Below are positions 38,401-46,509 of a stretch of DNA of 64,000 bases, one piece after another. Below the pieces are notes generated by a model. It made no database searches and was not told the origin of the DNA. It worked only from the letters and a program-made list of their open reading frames with translations. Location of the stretch: assembly GCA_017938145.1 (NCBI GenBank), contig JAGBCB010000014.1, positions 1 to 64,000 on the forward strand, written 5' to 3'. Position 1 is the first letter of the stretch; every line of letters begins with the position of its first letter. The position numbers were made by a program, and so were the translations under genes. The stretch comes from Lachnospiraceae bacterium (GTDB lineage Bacteria; Bacillota; Clostridia; Lachnospirales; Lachnospiraceae).

Positions 38401-39588
38401 AATTTGCTGTTCACCGTCTTTTATTTCTGCCAAGGCATCTGCCAGCTCTTTTTCGCCGTCCGCAATTTGCTGTTCGCCGTCTTTTATTTCTGCTAAAGCA
38501 TCTGCCAGTTCTTTTTCCGCATCTGCCAGCTGACGTTCACCGTCTTCAATTTCTGCCAATGCATCCGCCAATTCTTTTTCTGCATCTGCTAACTGCTGTT
38601 CGCCGTCTTCGATTTCCGCCTTTGCATCGGCCAGTTCCTTTTCGCCGTCTGCAATTTCTATTTCACCATCGGCAATTTTCTTTTCGGCATCTGCGATTTC
38701 CACTTCCGCATCCGCCAGTTCCTGTTCTGCATCCGCCAGTTCTTTTTCGCCATCCGCCAGTTCTTTTTCACCGTCGGCAATCTCAGCTTCTGCCTCACGG
38801 ATGTCTTCCCAGTATGGGTCGGTTACTTCCGCATACCGGACTTCGCACCGTGCATCCGCAATCGCCTCAATACGCTCAATTATTTCGTCAATATAATTCT
38901 CATATTCTTCCCGATAAGGATTTAACTCCTTAGCACCTTCCACCGTAGCATAAACCACGGTATAAACCTCCATGGAGAACGCCTCCTTCGGAAGAAACAG
39001 GAAACCGTCTTCCACGCCGGTACCAATGCTTACGGAACCTCTCTGCCAGGATAAGTAGTTAGGAAAAATACCTGCGCCCACAATAGTAAAGGTATCTACC
39101 GCCAACACATCGGAAAGCTCTGTATCCTTATCCGTACGGAGTGTAATTGTATCGCCGATTTTATAGCCACAGCTTGACATAAAATCCCGGTCAACAAAAC
39201 ATTCATTTGCCGCCTCCGGTACCCGGCCCTCTGTAACATAAACCTGGTTCAATGCATCTCCCATGGAATACACCGACATCTGGTAATCTCTTTGGCCCGC
39301 TTCTAAAAACAGTTCTGTCTGATAACCACCCTCAGCCATGGCCACACCGTCTATTGCACCGATTTCCTTTACGTCATCATCGGTCATTCCCAGCGTACCC
39401 AGCACCCGGACATCCATGTAGTTTGTTTCATCAAAATATTGTTTTGCACTCAACTGCATGTCCGGTTCCGAAGAACGTACTCCGGCATAAAACGCCACGC
39501 CCAGCGCCATAATAGCGAGAATGGAAATATAGCGGTTGAAGCTTTTTTTCATTTCTCTAACTAAGTCTGTTCTTTGTGCTTTTTTCAT
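35410..39588 (-). CDS. FtsX/MacB-type ABC permease with giant coiled-coil insert
   Basis: A 1,392-residue membrane protein. Helix 1 is at about 18-38, a MacB-like extracellular domain runs to about 260, and then a roughly 580-residue coiled coil (about 265-845) built from 21-residue repeats of types ADGEKELADALAEIKDGEQQ and LADGKKQYEEGLAELEQAKL. The first FtsX domain has three helices at about 880-1030, and the second at about 1250-1385. It is the permease partner of the ATPase 15 bases upstream. Such exporters, common in Lachnospiraceae, usually carry a shorter insert. The insert could reach through the thick wall. Substrate unknown (lipid, peptide or mechanical signalling are all possible). 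Confidence 0.88.
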   Translation of the reverse strand: MKKAQRTDLVREMKKSFNRYISILAIMALGVAFYAGVRSSEPDMQLSAKQYFDETNYMDVRVLGTLGMTDDDVKEIGAIDGVAMAEGGYQTELFLEAGQRDYQMSVYSMGDALNQVYVTEGRVPEAANECFVDRDFMSSCGYKIGDTITLRTDKDTELSDVLAVDTFTIVGAGIFPNYLSWQRGSVSIGTGVEDGFLFLPKEAFSMEVYTVVYATVEGAKELNPYREEYENYIDEIIERIEAIADARCEVRYAEVTDPYWEDIREAEAEIADGEKELADGEKELADAEQELADAEVEIADAEKKIADGEIEIADGEKELADAKAEIEDGEQQLADAEKELADALAEIEDGERQLADAEKELADALAEIKDGEQQIADGEKELADALAEIKDGEQQIADGEKELADALSEIKDGEQKLADAEKELADALSEIKDGEQQIADGEKELADALAEIQDGEAQISDAEQEIAAGEWELYWAERTIADNEAKIAGAEKEIEAGEQELAAGEAALVVAKEQLAAGKNELEAGKTALAQKEAEFNAAKELLEANGLPLTPELLAAEAEILAAKQLLEGKEAELLAGEQQLAASEAEIIAGKNELEAAKQEVEAGKKQIAAAKDELWYAGWQLADGRAELETAKAELEDGRKQYEEGLAELEQAKLDLADGKKQYEEGLAEVEQAKLDLEDGKKQYEEGLAELEQAKLDLADGKKQYEEGLAELEQAKLDLADGKKQYEDGLAEYEQAKLDLADGKKQYEDGLTEYEQAKLDLADGKKQYEDGLAELEQAKLDLEDGKKELADAKKKVEDARVEITDAKTEIADGKKELEDGKKELADAKAELEDVEVPEWYVLDRGTVQQFVEYGSNTERVGNLGDVFPAVFYLVAALVSLTTMTRMIEEERTQIGTMKALGYGKGAIVSKYLWYSLSATLLGGVLGIVVGSYLFPWVIMKAYGILYTNIPYILTPIQWGVSGISVAIAVVCTVVATMSSCYKEMVAAPAILMRPVAPPAGRRVFLEYVKPVWNALNFSWKATCRNLFRYKKRFFMTIFGIGGCMALLLVGFGLRDSIMDIVNKQYAEVWTYDAYLSINDEAVSLEEKMQADDIKNHMFIHTKTMDVGSDENVVSSTLFVPERLEDLEDFVVLQDRVSGEKYRLTEENTIITEKLAKLLDVSVGDTIELNFDDVTRYQVTVDAIAENYMFHYVYLSAEKYEQLCNEVPEYNQLYLKTVDMTEEEKEVFSGRMLSDDGVDSVTYVEELRESVAVMMKSLELVIVVLIVAAGMLAFIVLYNLNNINIIERRRELATLKVLGFYDMEVANYVYRENVLLTILGAAAGVIMGLFLHRFVIMTVEIDMMMFGRDIEALSFVYSIVLTFVFAIFINIGMFYKLRKIDMATSLKSAE
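37190..37680 (-). repeat. 63-bp coding repeats, LADGKKQYEEGLAELEQAKLD type
   Basis: About seven head-to-tail 63-bp units, each encoding 21 residues (three heptads), in the C-terminal half of the permease coiled coil. Units differ by few bases. Confidence 0.85.
38230..38650 (-). repeat. 63-bp coding repeats, ADGEKELADALAEIKDGEQQI type
   Basis: About six 63-bp units plus degenerate flanks to about 38790, encoding the first half of the permease coiled coil. The unit is again 21 residues long, but its sequence family differs from the second array. Confidence 0.85.
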
Positions 39589-39603
39589 AACTATAATCCT
39601 TTA

Positions 39604-40305
39604 CTACCATTCAATCCGGGAAACATCCACCGGATTCTCATTCACACGCATGGCACCCACTTTACCGTTTTTGATTTCAATCACACGGTCTGCCATCGGC
39701 GCAATTGCCTTGTTATGAGTAATAACAACTACCGTCGTTTCGGTTTTACGGCAGGTGTCCTGTAACAATTTCAAAATCGCCTTACCTGTCTGGTAGTCCA
39801 GGGCACCTGTCGGTTCGTCACAAAGTAACAATTTTGGATTTTTAGCCAGGGCTCTTGCAATGGAAACTCTCTGCTGCTCACCGCCAGAGAGCTGTGCCGG
39901 AAAGTTCTTCATACGGTCCTTTAAACCAACCTCTTCCAATGCTTCTGCGGAACTCTTCGGATTTTTTACAATCTGCTGGGCAAGCTCTACATTTTCCTGC
40001 GCGGTTAAGTTCTGCACCAGGTTATAAAACTGGAACACAAATCCAACGTCTTCCCTGCGGTATCTGGTCAGGCGCTTTGCATTGTATTTTGCCACATCCT
40101 CACCATCTACCAATACGGTTCCGGAGGTTGCACTGTCCATACCTCCCAATATATTTAGCACGGTAGTTTTTCCCGCACCGCTCGGTCCTACAATTACGAC
40201 AAACTCACTCTTCTCCATTTCAAAGGAGATACCGTCTGCCGCATGAATTTCAATTTCACCGGTCTTATATACTTTTGTCACATCCTGCAATGCAATATAT
40301 GCCAT
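39604..40305 (-). CDS. ABC exporter ATPase (LolD/MacB type)
   Basis: A 233-residue ATPase with Walker [11 protein letters not shown]-loop [15 protein letters not shown], signature [15 protein letters not shown], Walker [13 protein letters not shown] and the H-loop THN. This is the MacB/LolD/FtsE type that drives FtsX-fold permeases by conformational change. It is the first gene of a two-gene operon with the large permease (15-base gap). Confidence 0.95.
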   Translation of the reverse strand: MAYIALQDVTKVYKTGEIEIHAADGISFEMEKSEFVVIVGPSGAGKTTVLNILGGMDSATSGTVLVDGEDVAKYNAKRLTRYRREDVGFVFQFYNLVQNLTAQENVELAQQIVKNPKSSAEALEEVGLKDRMKNFPAQLSGGEQQRVSIARALAKNPKLLLCDEPTGALDYQTGKAILKLLQDTCRKTETTVVVITHNKAIAPMADRVIEIKNGKVGAMRVNENPVDVSRIEW

Positions 40306-40368
40306 AATGGTTCACCAAAATTCCTTTCTTTTCACGTTTATTCGTTAATTTTCGACTCTCTTCTCCCT

Positions 40369-40377
40369 ATTATAGCA
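40369..40377 (-). promoter_or_regulatory. Extended -10 promoter of the ABC exporter operon
   Basis: TGCTATAAT on the minus strand, about 65 bases before the ATPase start; no clear -35 box. Confidence 0.45.
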
Positions 40378-40445
40378 TGATACTTGCAAAACGTGTATGA
40401 ATTTTTTATAAAGATACCAAACTCTCCAACCTGCCTTTTGTACAT

Positions 40446-40509
40446 AAAAACACCATATCTCTGCACGAACCGTTAGCGGTGAGCGGGTTCGAAAGAGATA
40501 TGGTGTTTG
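40446..40509 (-). terminator. Terminator of the PstS-like lipoprotein gene
   Basis: A perfect stem AAACACCATATCTCT/AGAGATATGGTGTTT with an inner GAACC/GGGTTC stem, directly after the lipoprotein stop and running into A/T-rich sequence on both sides. Confidence 0.75.
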
Positions 40510-40513
40510 AAAT

Positions 40514-43468
40514 TTAGTCATTGGACATTAAAGTATGCAATGCCCGGATATATTCGGTGCCGTTGGTTCCAACGGCATACACATAATTTCCTTTCAGCAG
40601 GAAAACGGTGTCATTACACCAGCTTACCAGATAAGAATTGTCATTCTCATAAAGCACCTGATTTTCTTTTACAATGACATGGTCAGCCAGCACATAAATG
40701 TTTTCGTAATCTTCAAATACACTTTCGCTTTCTGCCGTCAATACGTCTCCTGTCTGCAAAATCCAAAGGTTATAGCCATTGGACAATTCATATATGTAGT
40801 CCAGATTCATACCTTTTCCGGTGGCAACAAGTTCACCACCGTAATACAGGAATTTTTCATACAGCGGAATCATCTCCGGCAGATTTGTGTACGGACTTTG
40901 AACTTCTTCTCCGCAGTCCTGATTTATCATAACATAACCGTTCTCAGAATAGGAAACCTCCAGATTCTTCATGGTGTCAGGAAGCTCTACACTAAACAGA
41001 ATCAAGTCACCGTCTGCAGTGTACTCTTCCATAAACAAACGGCCGTTATAAGTGCGGTACATCAAATAACCGTTGTTGCCCCAGTTGGTTTCAATATGCT
41101 CCGGAGTCATACCGTTAGACATGTTGATGGTTTCTCCCTCGTAGGCACCATATACCCAGTCACCTAACGAATCATCCCTGTAGTAACAGAATTTTTCATA
41201 AAAATCGGCGCTGTCAAAGGCATTTACCATGGCCGGATTATCAATGATCCGAAGAAGATTTGCGCTGCCGTCAAACAGATATACCTCATTTTTATACAGA
41301 ACGGCATAACACCGGTCTTCTTCCGCTTCGGTAACATTATAGAATGAAGTTTTTACCTCCATATTTTCGCCGTCGCCGTACTTATCTAAAAAGGTTGCCC
41401 AGTTTAAGACAACTTCGCCGTCGGCATCCACCAGACATCCCTGCTCATCCAAAAGAATATAGTCAACGCCATCCAACATATCAGCATCATCCGGCATACC
41501 AATCATTTTCTGGAAATACACCTTTTTGAGGTTCAGATTTGCATCGTAATAACGGAAAATCGTACCATTTTCCCAGTTATTATAATCGTAGACATATTCA
41601 AGATAACCGTTGCCCGTCTTACTGATAGTCAGCCAGTCAGACATTTCCACCGGAGAAAGAATCACCTTACCGGTGCCGTCAATGATACTCCACTTCATCC
41701 AGGAAAAGTCGTCCTCCAGCCAGTTTTCCGGCGGAACCGCATAATAGCCCCGCTTCACATCAAGCATTTCCATACCACCGTAAGAAGGCGCTATGGAATA
41801 TGTACCCTGTTCCAAATCATAGACACCGTAAAGCACCTTTTGTGTGCCGTCTGTGCTTTGGCGGATTTGCCCAACCGGGAGATAACGGTTTGTATATACA
41901 CCCTGTACTCCATGATTTAACGTCACGTTGTAGAAGTTGGCAATTTCTTTCCACTCGTGGTTATATACGGTCATGTCTCCGTAATAGTAGTCGGAAACCA
42001 TGTTCTGCGGATTTACAAATACAAAGTACTGCCCCTCTGCCAGTGGTTCCTTGGCAAGTATTTCTACCTTCTGCTGCTGTTCTACCTTGGCATCGGAAAT
42101 ATCGGCACCGGCCGGCATCTGCACCGGCACATAGCCAAGGTCAAGCACTAATTGCTGACCCGCCTCACCGGTAAGCCAGTCAAAAATTTTATGGGCGTTG
42201 GAATCTGCCGGTTCATCCGGGCGCACCACTGCATAAAAGGCATTGGCAAGCTTGTAGGAACCGTCATAAATAGTCCGGGTTGACGGAAGTACACCGTCCA
42301 CACCCATAAGCTTTAAATCCTTTTCAAAATACATGTTATTGGCATAGTAAAATACAGAATAGCCAAGGGTATTATCCTCGTTATTGTAGGAAAGCATGCC
42401 TTCCAGAATATCGGACATGGTGCTGTAGCGGAATACATTGTCGCCATCCACCATAGGAACATCCTTCATTACAAGCTTCTGCATCAGGGTCTGGCTGCCG
42501 GAATTCACCGGACGCTGGAAGGCTAACAATTCTCTGTCAAGACCGCCTACCTCTGCCCAGTTAGTAATTTTTCCGGAATAAATATCCACCAGCTGCTCCA
42601 TGGTAAGGCCCTGCAGCGGATTTGCCGTATTCGCAAGAAATACCAGCGCATCCAGGCCGATTGGCTTGATGCACAGCGGCTCTGTTTTCATGCGTTCTAC
42701 AATAACCTCTGCCGGTTCATACACAATCAGCAAATCTACCTCGCCGCTATATAACCGATTGTAGGAATTGGTTGTTTTGGTATGCACTACTTCACTTGCC
42801 GCCACCTCGGCGCTTTCACCGGTAGCCGCCATAAATACCGCCTCGGAAAGCGGCAGGGTTGCAGTGGAACCATCCACCCGAGGATAAGTATCAACTGTCA
42901 TGGTGCCCGCAATATCCACAACCTCATTCTGTGGTACCGGAGAAACCATGGCAAATGGTGATTCCACTTCCACGGGAGCGTTAGTTGGTATCGGAGTTGG
43001 GTCGTCCTTTGGTTGTTCGGTTGGAACCGGGGTAGTTGTAGAAATAATACGTTCTCTGATTTTGAAATTATCCACAATACCCTCTGCGTTGTAATAAACA
43101 ATCAGAATACGTTCTTCATCCAGATGCCAAATATCACCCCATAACCCTGAGAGCATACTATTCGGCTTTCCCCAGAATTTCTGCAATTGTTCTACTCCCC
43201 TGCCATACAGAGCATCTCCGGTATATTCCTTGCCCTGCGCCAGGCTATCCTTTGCAATCTGGTCTAAGGTTGGAATTCCCGCATAGATTGGTATTTCGGT
43301 TGGTTCAACCGTTGCCGTTGGTTCAGTCGTTGGCACAACCGTTGAAGTTGGTGTCGGAGCTGATGTAGGTGCTGTAGTAGGTGTAACCGCCGGAGTATCC
43401 TTGCCGCAGCCCGCCAGCACTAACACACCTAACAGCGCCATGCATAAAATCATTCTTTTTAGTTTCAT
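40514..43468 (-). CDS. Large lipoprotein with PstS-like domain and beta-rich C-terminal half
   Basis: A 984-residue lipoprotein: lipobox LAGC (Cys21), Thr/Pro-rich linker (24-62), a short domain at about 65-135 (YGRGVEQLQKFWGKPNSML), a second Pro/Thr linker, and a phosphate-binding-protein-like domain at about 170-460 (GSTATLPLSEA, GKITNWAEVGG, RPVNSGSQTLMQKL, the last being the typical PstS SGT-type loop). The remaining 520 residues are a repeating beta pattern with many Tyr/Asp/Gly (YDANLNLKKVYF, YEEL-type), perhaps a propeller. No pstCAB genes are near, so sensing or surface binding seems likelier than phosphate import. It overlaps the upstream gene by 4 bases. Confidence 0.75.
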   Translation of the reverse strand: MKLKRMILCMALLGVLVLAGCGKDTPAVTPTTAPTSAPTPTSTVVPTTEPTATVEPTEIPIYAGIPTLDQIAKDSLAQGKEYTGDALYGRGVEQLQKFWGKPNSMLSGLWGDIWHLDEERILIVYYNAEGIVDNFKIRERIISTTTPVPTEQPKDDPTPIPTNAPVEVESPFAMVSPVPQNEVVDIAGTMTVDTYPRVDGSTATLPLSEAVFMAATGESAEVAASEVVHTKTTNSYNRLYSGEVDLLIVYEPAEVIVERMKTEPLCIKPIGLDALVFLANTANPLQGLTMEQLVDIYSGKITNWAEVGGLDRELLAFQRPVNSGSQTLMQKLVMKDVPMVDGDNVFRYSTMSDILEGMLSYNNEDNTLGYSVFYYANNMYFEKDLKLMGVDGVLPSTRTIYDGSYKLANAFYAVVRPDEPADSNAHKIFDWLTGEAGQQLVLDLGYVPVQMPAGADISDAKVEQQQKVEILAKEPLAEGQYFVFVNPQNMVSDYYYGDMTVYNHEWKEIANFYNVTLNHGVQGVYTNRYLPVGQIRQSTDGTQKVLYGVYDLEQGTYSIAPSYGGMEMLDVKRGYYAVPPENWLEDDFSWMKWSIIDGTGKVILSPVEMSDWLTISKTGNGYLEYVYDYNNWENGTIFRYYDANLNLKKVYFQKMIGMPDDADMLDGVDYILLDEQGCLVDADGEVVLNWATFLDKYGDGENMEVKTSFYNVTEAEEDRCYAVLYKNEVYLFDGSANLLRIIDNPAMVNAFDSADFYEKFCYYRDDSLGDWVYGAYEGETINMSNGMTPEHIETNWGNNGYLMYRTYNGRLFMEEYTADGDLILFSVELPDTMKNLEVSYSENGYVMINQDCGEEVQSPYTNLPEMIPLYEKFLYYGGELVATGKGMNLDYIYELSNGYNLWILQTGDVLTAESESVFEDYENIYVLADHVIVKENQVLYENDNSYLVSWCNDTVFLLKGNYVYAVGTNGTEYIRALHTLMSND

Positions 43469-43956
43469 TTATTCCCCTCCTTTTGTCTATTGACAAATTT
43501 TCTTATGATAAACCATAAAAAATGAACGATAAGAAGCACAATTGCCTGGACAATCCAAAACAAAAGCGTTGTTGTTACGGAAGTAAATTCATTTCCGAAT
43601 GAAATAAACCCTTGCGCCGGATGTGCCAAATAACGGTGCTTTACGCTTTCCCCGAAAATAAAGTAGCAGATATACCATGCTGCCATGTAAAGAGGCAGAT
43701 TAATCCAGGTATATTTTACTTTGGTCTTTAACGAAAACAACACCGGAATGCCAAACAATCCGAGCCGGAAAATAATTCTTCCGGTAGGATCACTTACTTT
43801 TAACGAAAATTCATGGTGTCCGTCCGGATATTCTATGTAATCATGTATGGTTCCCTCGATGCCGATTAAGCCGTCTGCAACTACCATACACACCAGCACG
43901 GTTAAAAGTCCAATGATAAAAGCAAATAAATAGCCTTGTTTCATTTTATTTTCCAT
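43465..43956 (-). CDS. Small four-helix membrane protein of unknown function
   Basis: A 163-residue protein with about four hydrophobic segments (about 8-30, 62-75, 87-108, 130-153) and a short extracellular loop rich in His/Asp (DYIEYPDGHHEFSLKVSD). I do not recognise the family. ATG 43956 (MENKMKQ) follows GGGAGG at 8 bases. Its stop overlaps the start of the PstS-like lipoprotein (ATGA type), so the two are translationally coupled and probably work together in the membrane. Confidence 0.65.
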   Translation of the reverse strand: MENKMKQGYLFAFIIGLLTVLVCMVVADGLIGIEGTIHDYIEYPDGHHEFSLKVSDPTGRIIFRLGLFGIPVLFSLKTKVKYTWINLPLYMAAWYICYFIFGESVKHRYLAHPAQGFISFGNEFTSVTTTLLFWIVQAIVLLIVHFLWFIIRKFVNRQKEGNK

Positions 43957-44009
43957 AGATTTTCCTCCCGACACTTCTGTCTGCGTGTCCTAACACTTCG
44001 CAAGCTAAC

Positions 44010-44046
44010 AAAAAAGAGTATGTCACTACCAACATACTCCATTTTT
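44010..44046 (-). terminator. Terminator after hslO
   Basis: GAGTATGT/ACATACTC stem with A and T runs on both sides, about 50 bases past the hslO stop; it ends the long peptide-locus transcript. Confidence 0.7.
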
Positions 44047-44096
44047 ATGTCATTTCCCAGTCAGAAATGTTACAATTTCTTTGATTTTTTAGCAAA

Positions 44097-44981
44097 TTAC
44101 TTTGAATACTTCATCAGATTCTTTAAATCTTCTACCGTAAACTCATACTTCTTATCGCAGAAGTGGCAGTTTACTTCAATTGGTTTGCCTTCTTCAATCA
44201 TTTCCTGTAAATCCTTTTTGCCAACGCTGGCAACCGCCTTTTCCACACGCTCCTTGGAGCAGTTGCAGTAATACTCTGCAGGAACCTTGTCTAAAATCTT
44301 TGGTTCGAAATCTGCCAGTACATACTCAATGAGTTCTTCCGGAGTCATTCCTTCGTCAAGCAGGGAAGAAATGTGGGTTACCTCGGTAAGCTTCTGCTCT
44401 AAGCGGGCAATTACCGCTTCTTCTGCAAACGGCATGAGCTGGATGATAAAACCACCGGCCTGACGTACCGTGTTGTCCTTATTCATAAGAACGCCCAGGG
44501 CAACTGCAGACGGAACCTGCTCGGACACCGCAAAATAGCAGGTGATATCTTCCGCAATTTCACCGGAAATCAAGTCCACCTGGCCTACATATGGCTCTTT
44601 TAAACCAACATCGCGGATAACCTGCAGCATACCGTGGCCTACCGCACCACCGACATCCAACTTACCCTCTGCACTCGGAGGCAGCATTACGTTTGGATTG
44701 TGCACATAACCCTTAACTCTTGCCTTGGAATCCGCAGTTACCACAAGTCCGCCGATAGGACCGTCGCCGCGAATCTGCAGGGTGATTAAGTCCTTATCAC
44801 CTTTCATCATGCTTCCCATCATGGCGCCGGCTGTAAGCAGACGACCGAGAGCCGCAGATGCTACCGGACTGGTATTATGCATTTTTCTGGCTTCTTCTAC
44901 TAAATTTCTGGTGGTTGCAGCAAAGGCACGTACCTGGCCGTTCGCTGCGGTTCCTCTAACAATATAATCCTGATATTCCAT
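44097..44981 (-). CDS. hslO: Redox-regulated chaperone Hsp33
   Basis: A 294-residue holdase chaperone activated by oxidation. The C-terminal zinc switch is intact: YYCNCSKE (CxC) and CHFCDKKYEF (CxxC). The N-terminal core shows RGDGPIGGLVVTAD and GYVHNP. Normal length. It protects unfolded proteins during oxidative stress. It lies 28 bases after the 5-formyl-THF cyclo-ligase gene at the tail of the long operon, likely a housekeeping passenger. Confidence 0.96.
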   Translation of the reverse strand: MEYQDYIVRGTAANGQVRAFAATTRNLVEEARKMHNTSPVASAALGRLLTAGAMMGSMMKGDKDLITLQIRGDGPIGGLVVTADSKARVKGYVHNPNVMLPPSAEGKLDVGGAVGHGMLQVIRDVGLKEPYVGQVDLISGEIAEDITCYFAVSEQVPSAVALGVLMNKDNTVRQAGGFIIQLMPFAEEAVIARLEQKLTEVTHISSLLDEGMTPEELIEYVLADFEPKILDKVPAEYYCNCSKERVEKAVASVGKKDLQEMIEEGKPIEVNCHFCDKKYEFTVEDLKNLMKYSK

Positions 44982-45008
44982 CGTAAAAATTCCTCTTTTC
45001 TAATGCGT

Positions 45009-45698
45009 TTAATCTATTACTTCGGCAATCAGTTCCAAACCAACCTCAATGGCGATTTCCACCACGTCGGCGATAATGTCCAGTTTGCTGCCCTTTTCTA
45101 CCCTAGGCATTATAACCCGACGCTCGGTTAAAATGCAATCCATTTTTTTATCATGTTCTTCTGCCGGCAGCTTTTTCGGGGAAATCTGGCAAGCAAATGC
45201 AAGTCCGATGAGATACGGCTGATAACCATACGCTTCAAATATTTTGCTAATATACTTGTCATAATATCCGCCGCCGTATCCGAAACGTCCGCCCTGATGG
45301 TCAAACACAGAACCCGGCACAACCATCACATCACTGCTTGCCGGCACAAGCGGTTCTCTTCCTTCATTCTGTGGTTCTAAGATGCCCTGATAACCCGGAA
45401 ACAGTTCCTCCCATGATTGAATTTCATAAAAGAACATATCCTCTCCATGTACCTTTGGCACAGCAACCCGCTTTCCCTGACGAAGTGCCCCCTGAATAAT
45501 TTCCTTTGTTTCTACTTCGCTCTTGTAAGAAGCATACACAAACACTGTCTGTGCCGCCTTATAGTGTTTATTGGCAAACAGCCACTCTTTTATTTTCTTT
45601 GAAGCCGCTTTTCTCTTTTCCGGCTCCAGCTGATTTCTTTTTTCCAAATATTTTGTACGGATTGTTTTCTTTAACTCCGCTTTTGTTAATTTACTCAT
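45009..45698 (-). CDS. 5-formyltetrahydrofolate cyclo-ligase
   Basis: A 229-residue enzyme that converts 5-formyl-THF to 5,10-methenyl-THF using ATP. The N-terminal KAELKKTIRTKYLEKR and the ATP/folate loop VPGSVFDHQGGRFGYGGGYYDKY are diagnostic. The protein is about 30 residues longer than usual: after the normal end near ERRVIMP it continues with a hydrophobic amphipathic segment (IIADVVEIAIEVGLELIAEVID) of unknown role. Its start overlaps the methyltransferase gene by 8 bases. Confidence 0.92.
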   Translation of the reverse strand: MSKLTKAELKKTIRTKYLEKRNQLEPEKRKAASKKIKEWLFANKHYKAAQTVFVYASYKSEVETKEIIQGALRQGKRVAVPKVHGEDMFFYEIQSWEELFPGYQGILEPQNEGREPLVPASSDVMVVPGSVFDHQGGRFGYGGGYYDKYISKIFEAYGYQPYLIGLAFACQISPKKLPAEEHDKKMDCILTERRVIMPRVEKGSKLDIIADVVEIAIEVGLELIAEVID

Positions 45699-46509
45699 AA
45701 TATTTATTCTCCTGATAGGTTTCTTTCGCTACAAAATAGATTCTTCCGTCCTCCGGCTTTGGTGCTTCCTTCGTGCCGTCTCCGTATACCGCCACAAATT
45801 CAAGACCTGCTTTTTCGAGCAATTCCTTTATCTTGTCTACAGTGTAAGCACGCTGCACGTGGGATTCTTCCATCCGTTCAAAAAGAGGCGGCATATCTTC
45901 CTCATCCTCGTCCTCTTCTTCAAACTCTGCCTTGGAATAAATGGTAATGTCGTACTGGTTCAGCTGCTTTTCCTTATCATAGAAATTTTCCCAAATAAGG
46001 CTGCAATCCTCCCGGTTATCCACAATGGTACGATTGCCCATGAGCTTTTCGTAATGATATTCCGTCTTCATATCGAAGATGAAATATCCGCCCGGGTCCA
46101 AATAATTATTTACCAGCTTGAATACCTGAAGCAAATCCTCTTCGGAGATTAAGTAGTTCATGGAATCACAAAGACTAATTACCGCTGCCACCGTGCCATA
46201 AAGCTCAAACTCCCGCATGTCCTGATTCAGGTACAAAATGTCCTGCTCACATTCCGGATGCTCATACCTGGCAATGTCTAACATTTCCTCCGACAAATCA
46301 ATGCCAATCATATCGTAACCCGCTTCTGCCAGGCGCCTTGTCATACTACCAGTGCCACAGCCAAGCTCGCAAAGAAGGCTGCCCTGTGCCACACCGTATT
46401 CCGTTAACATGCATTTAATATAGGTTGTCCATTCCTCATATGGAATGTTGTCCATAAAGGTTTCGTATACTTTTGCAAAGCCTGTGTAGGCGTTCATTGG
46501 TTTACTCAT
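45691..46509 (-). CDS. Class I SAM-dependent methyltransferase
   Basis: A 272-residue Rossmann-fold methyltransferase: SAM motif I LCELGCGTGSMTRRLA (about 40-55), acidic end of strand 2 MIGIDLSEEML, motif III region AAVISLCDSMNYL. A charged insert (EEEDEDEEDMPP) lies near residue 205. The substrate is unknown. Many anaerobe genomes carry this type near translation or folate genes, but here it overlaps the nucleotidyltransferase (8 bases) and the cyclo-ligase (8 bases), so it may equally belong to the peptide locus. ATG 46509 has AAGGAG 6 bases upstream. Confidence 0.88.
   Translation of the reverse strand: MSKPMNAYTGFAKVYETFMDNIPYEEWTTYIKCMLTEYGVAQGSLLCELGCGTGSMTRRLAEAGYDMIGIDLSEEMLDIARYEHPECEQDILYLNQDMREFELYGTVAAVISLCDSMNYLISEEDLLQVFKLVNNYLDPGGYFIFDMKTEYHYEKLMGNRTIVDNREDCSLIWENFYDKEKQLNQYDITIYSKAEFEEEDEDEEDMPPLFERMEESHVQRAYTVDKIKELLEKAGLEFVAVYGDGTKEAPKPEDGRIYFVAKETYQENKYYE

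Noticed and set aside
36995..38933. Long plus-strand open frames rich in Ser/Ala/Pro opposite the ABC permease
   Set aside because: They are antisense shadows of the coiled-coil repeats, have no ribosome binding sites and are pure low-complexity repeats.
40514..43468. Phosphate ABC transport operon
   Set aside because: Only a PstS-like domain is present; no permease or ATPase genes of the Pst type adjoin it.
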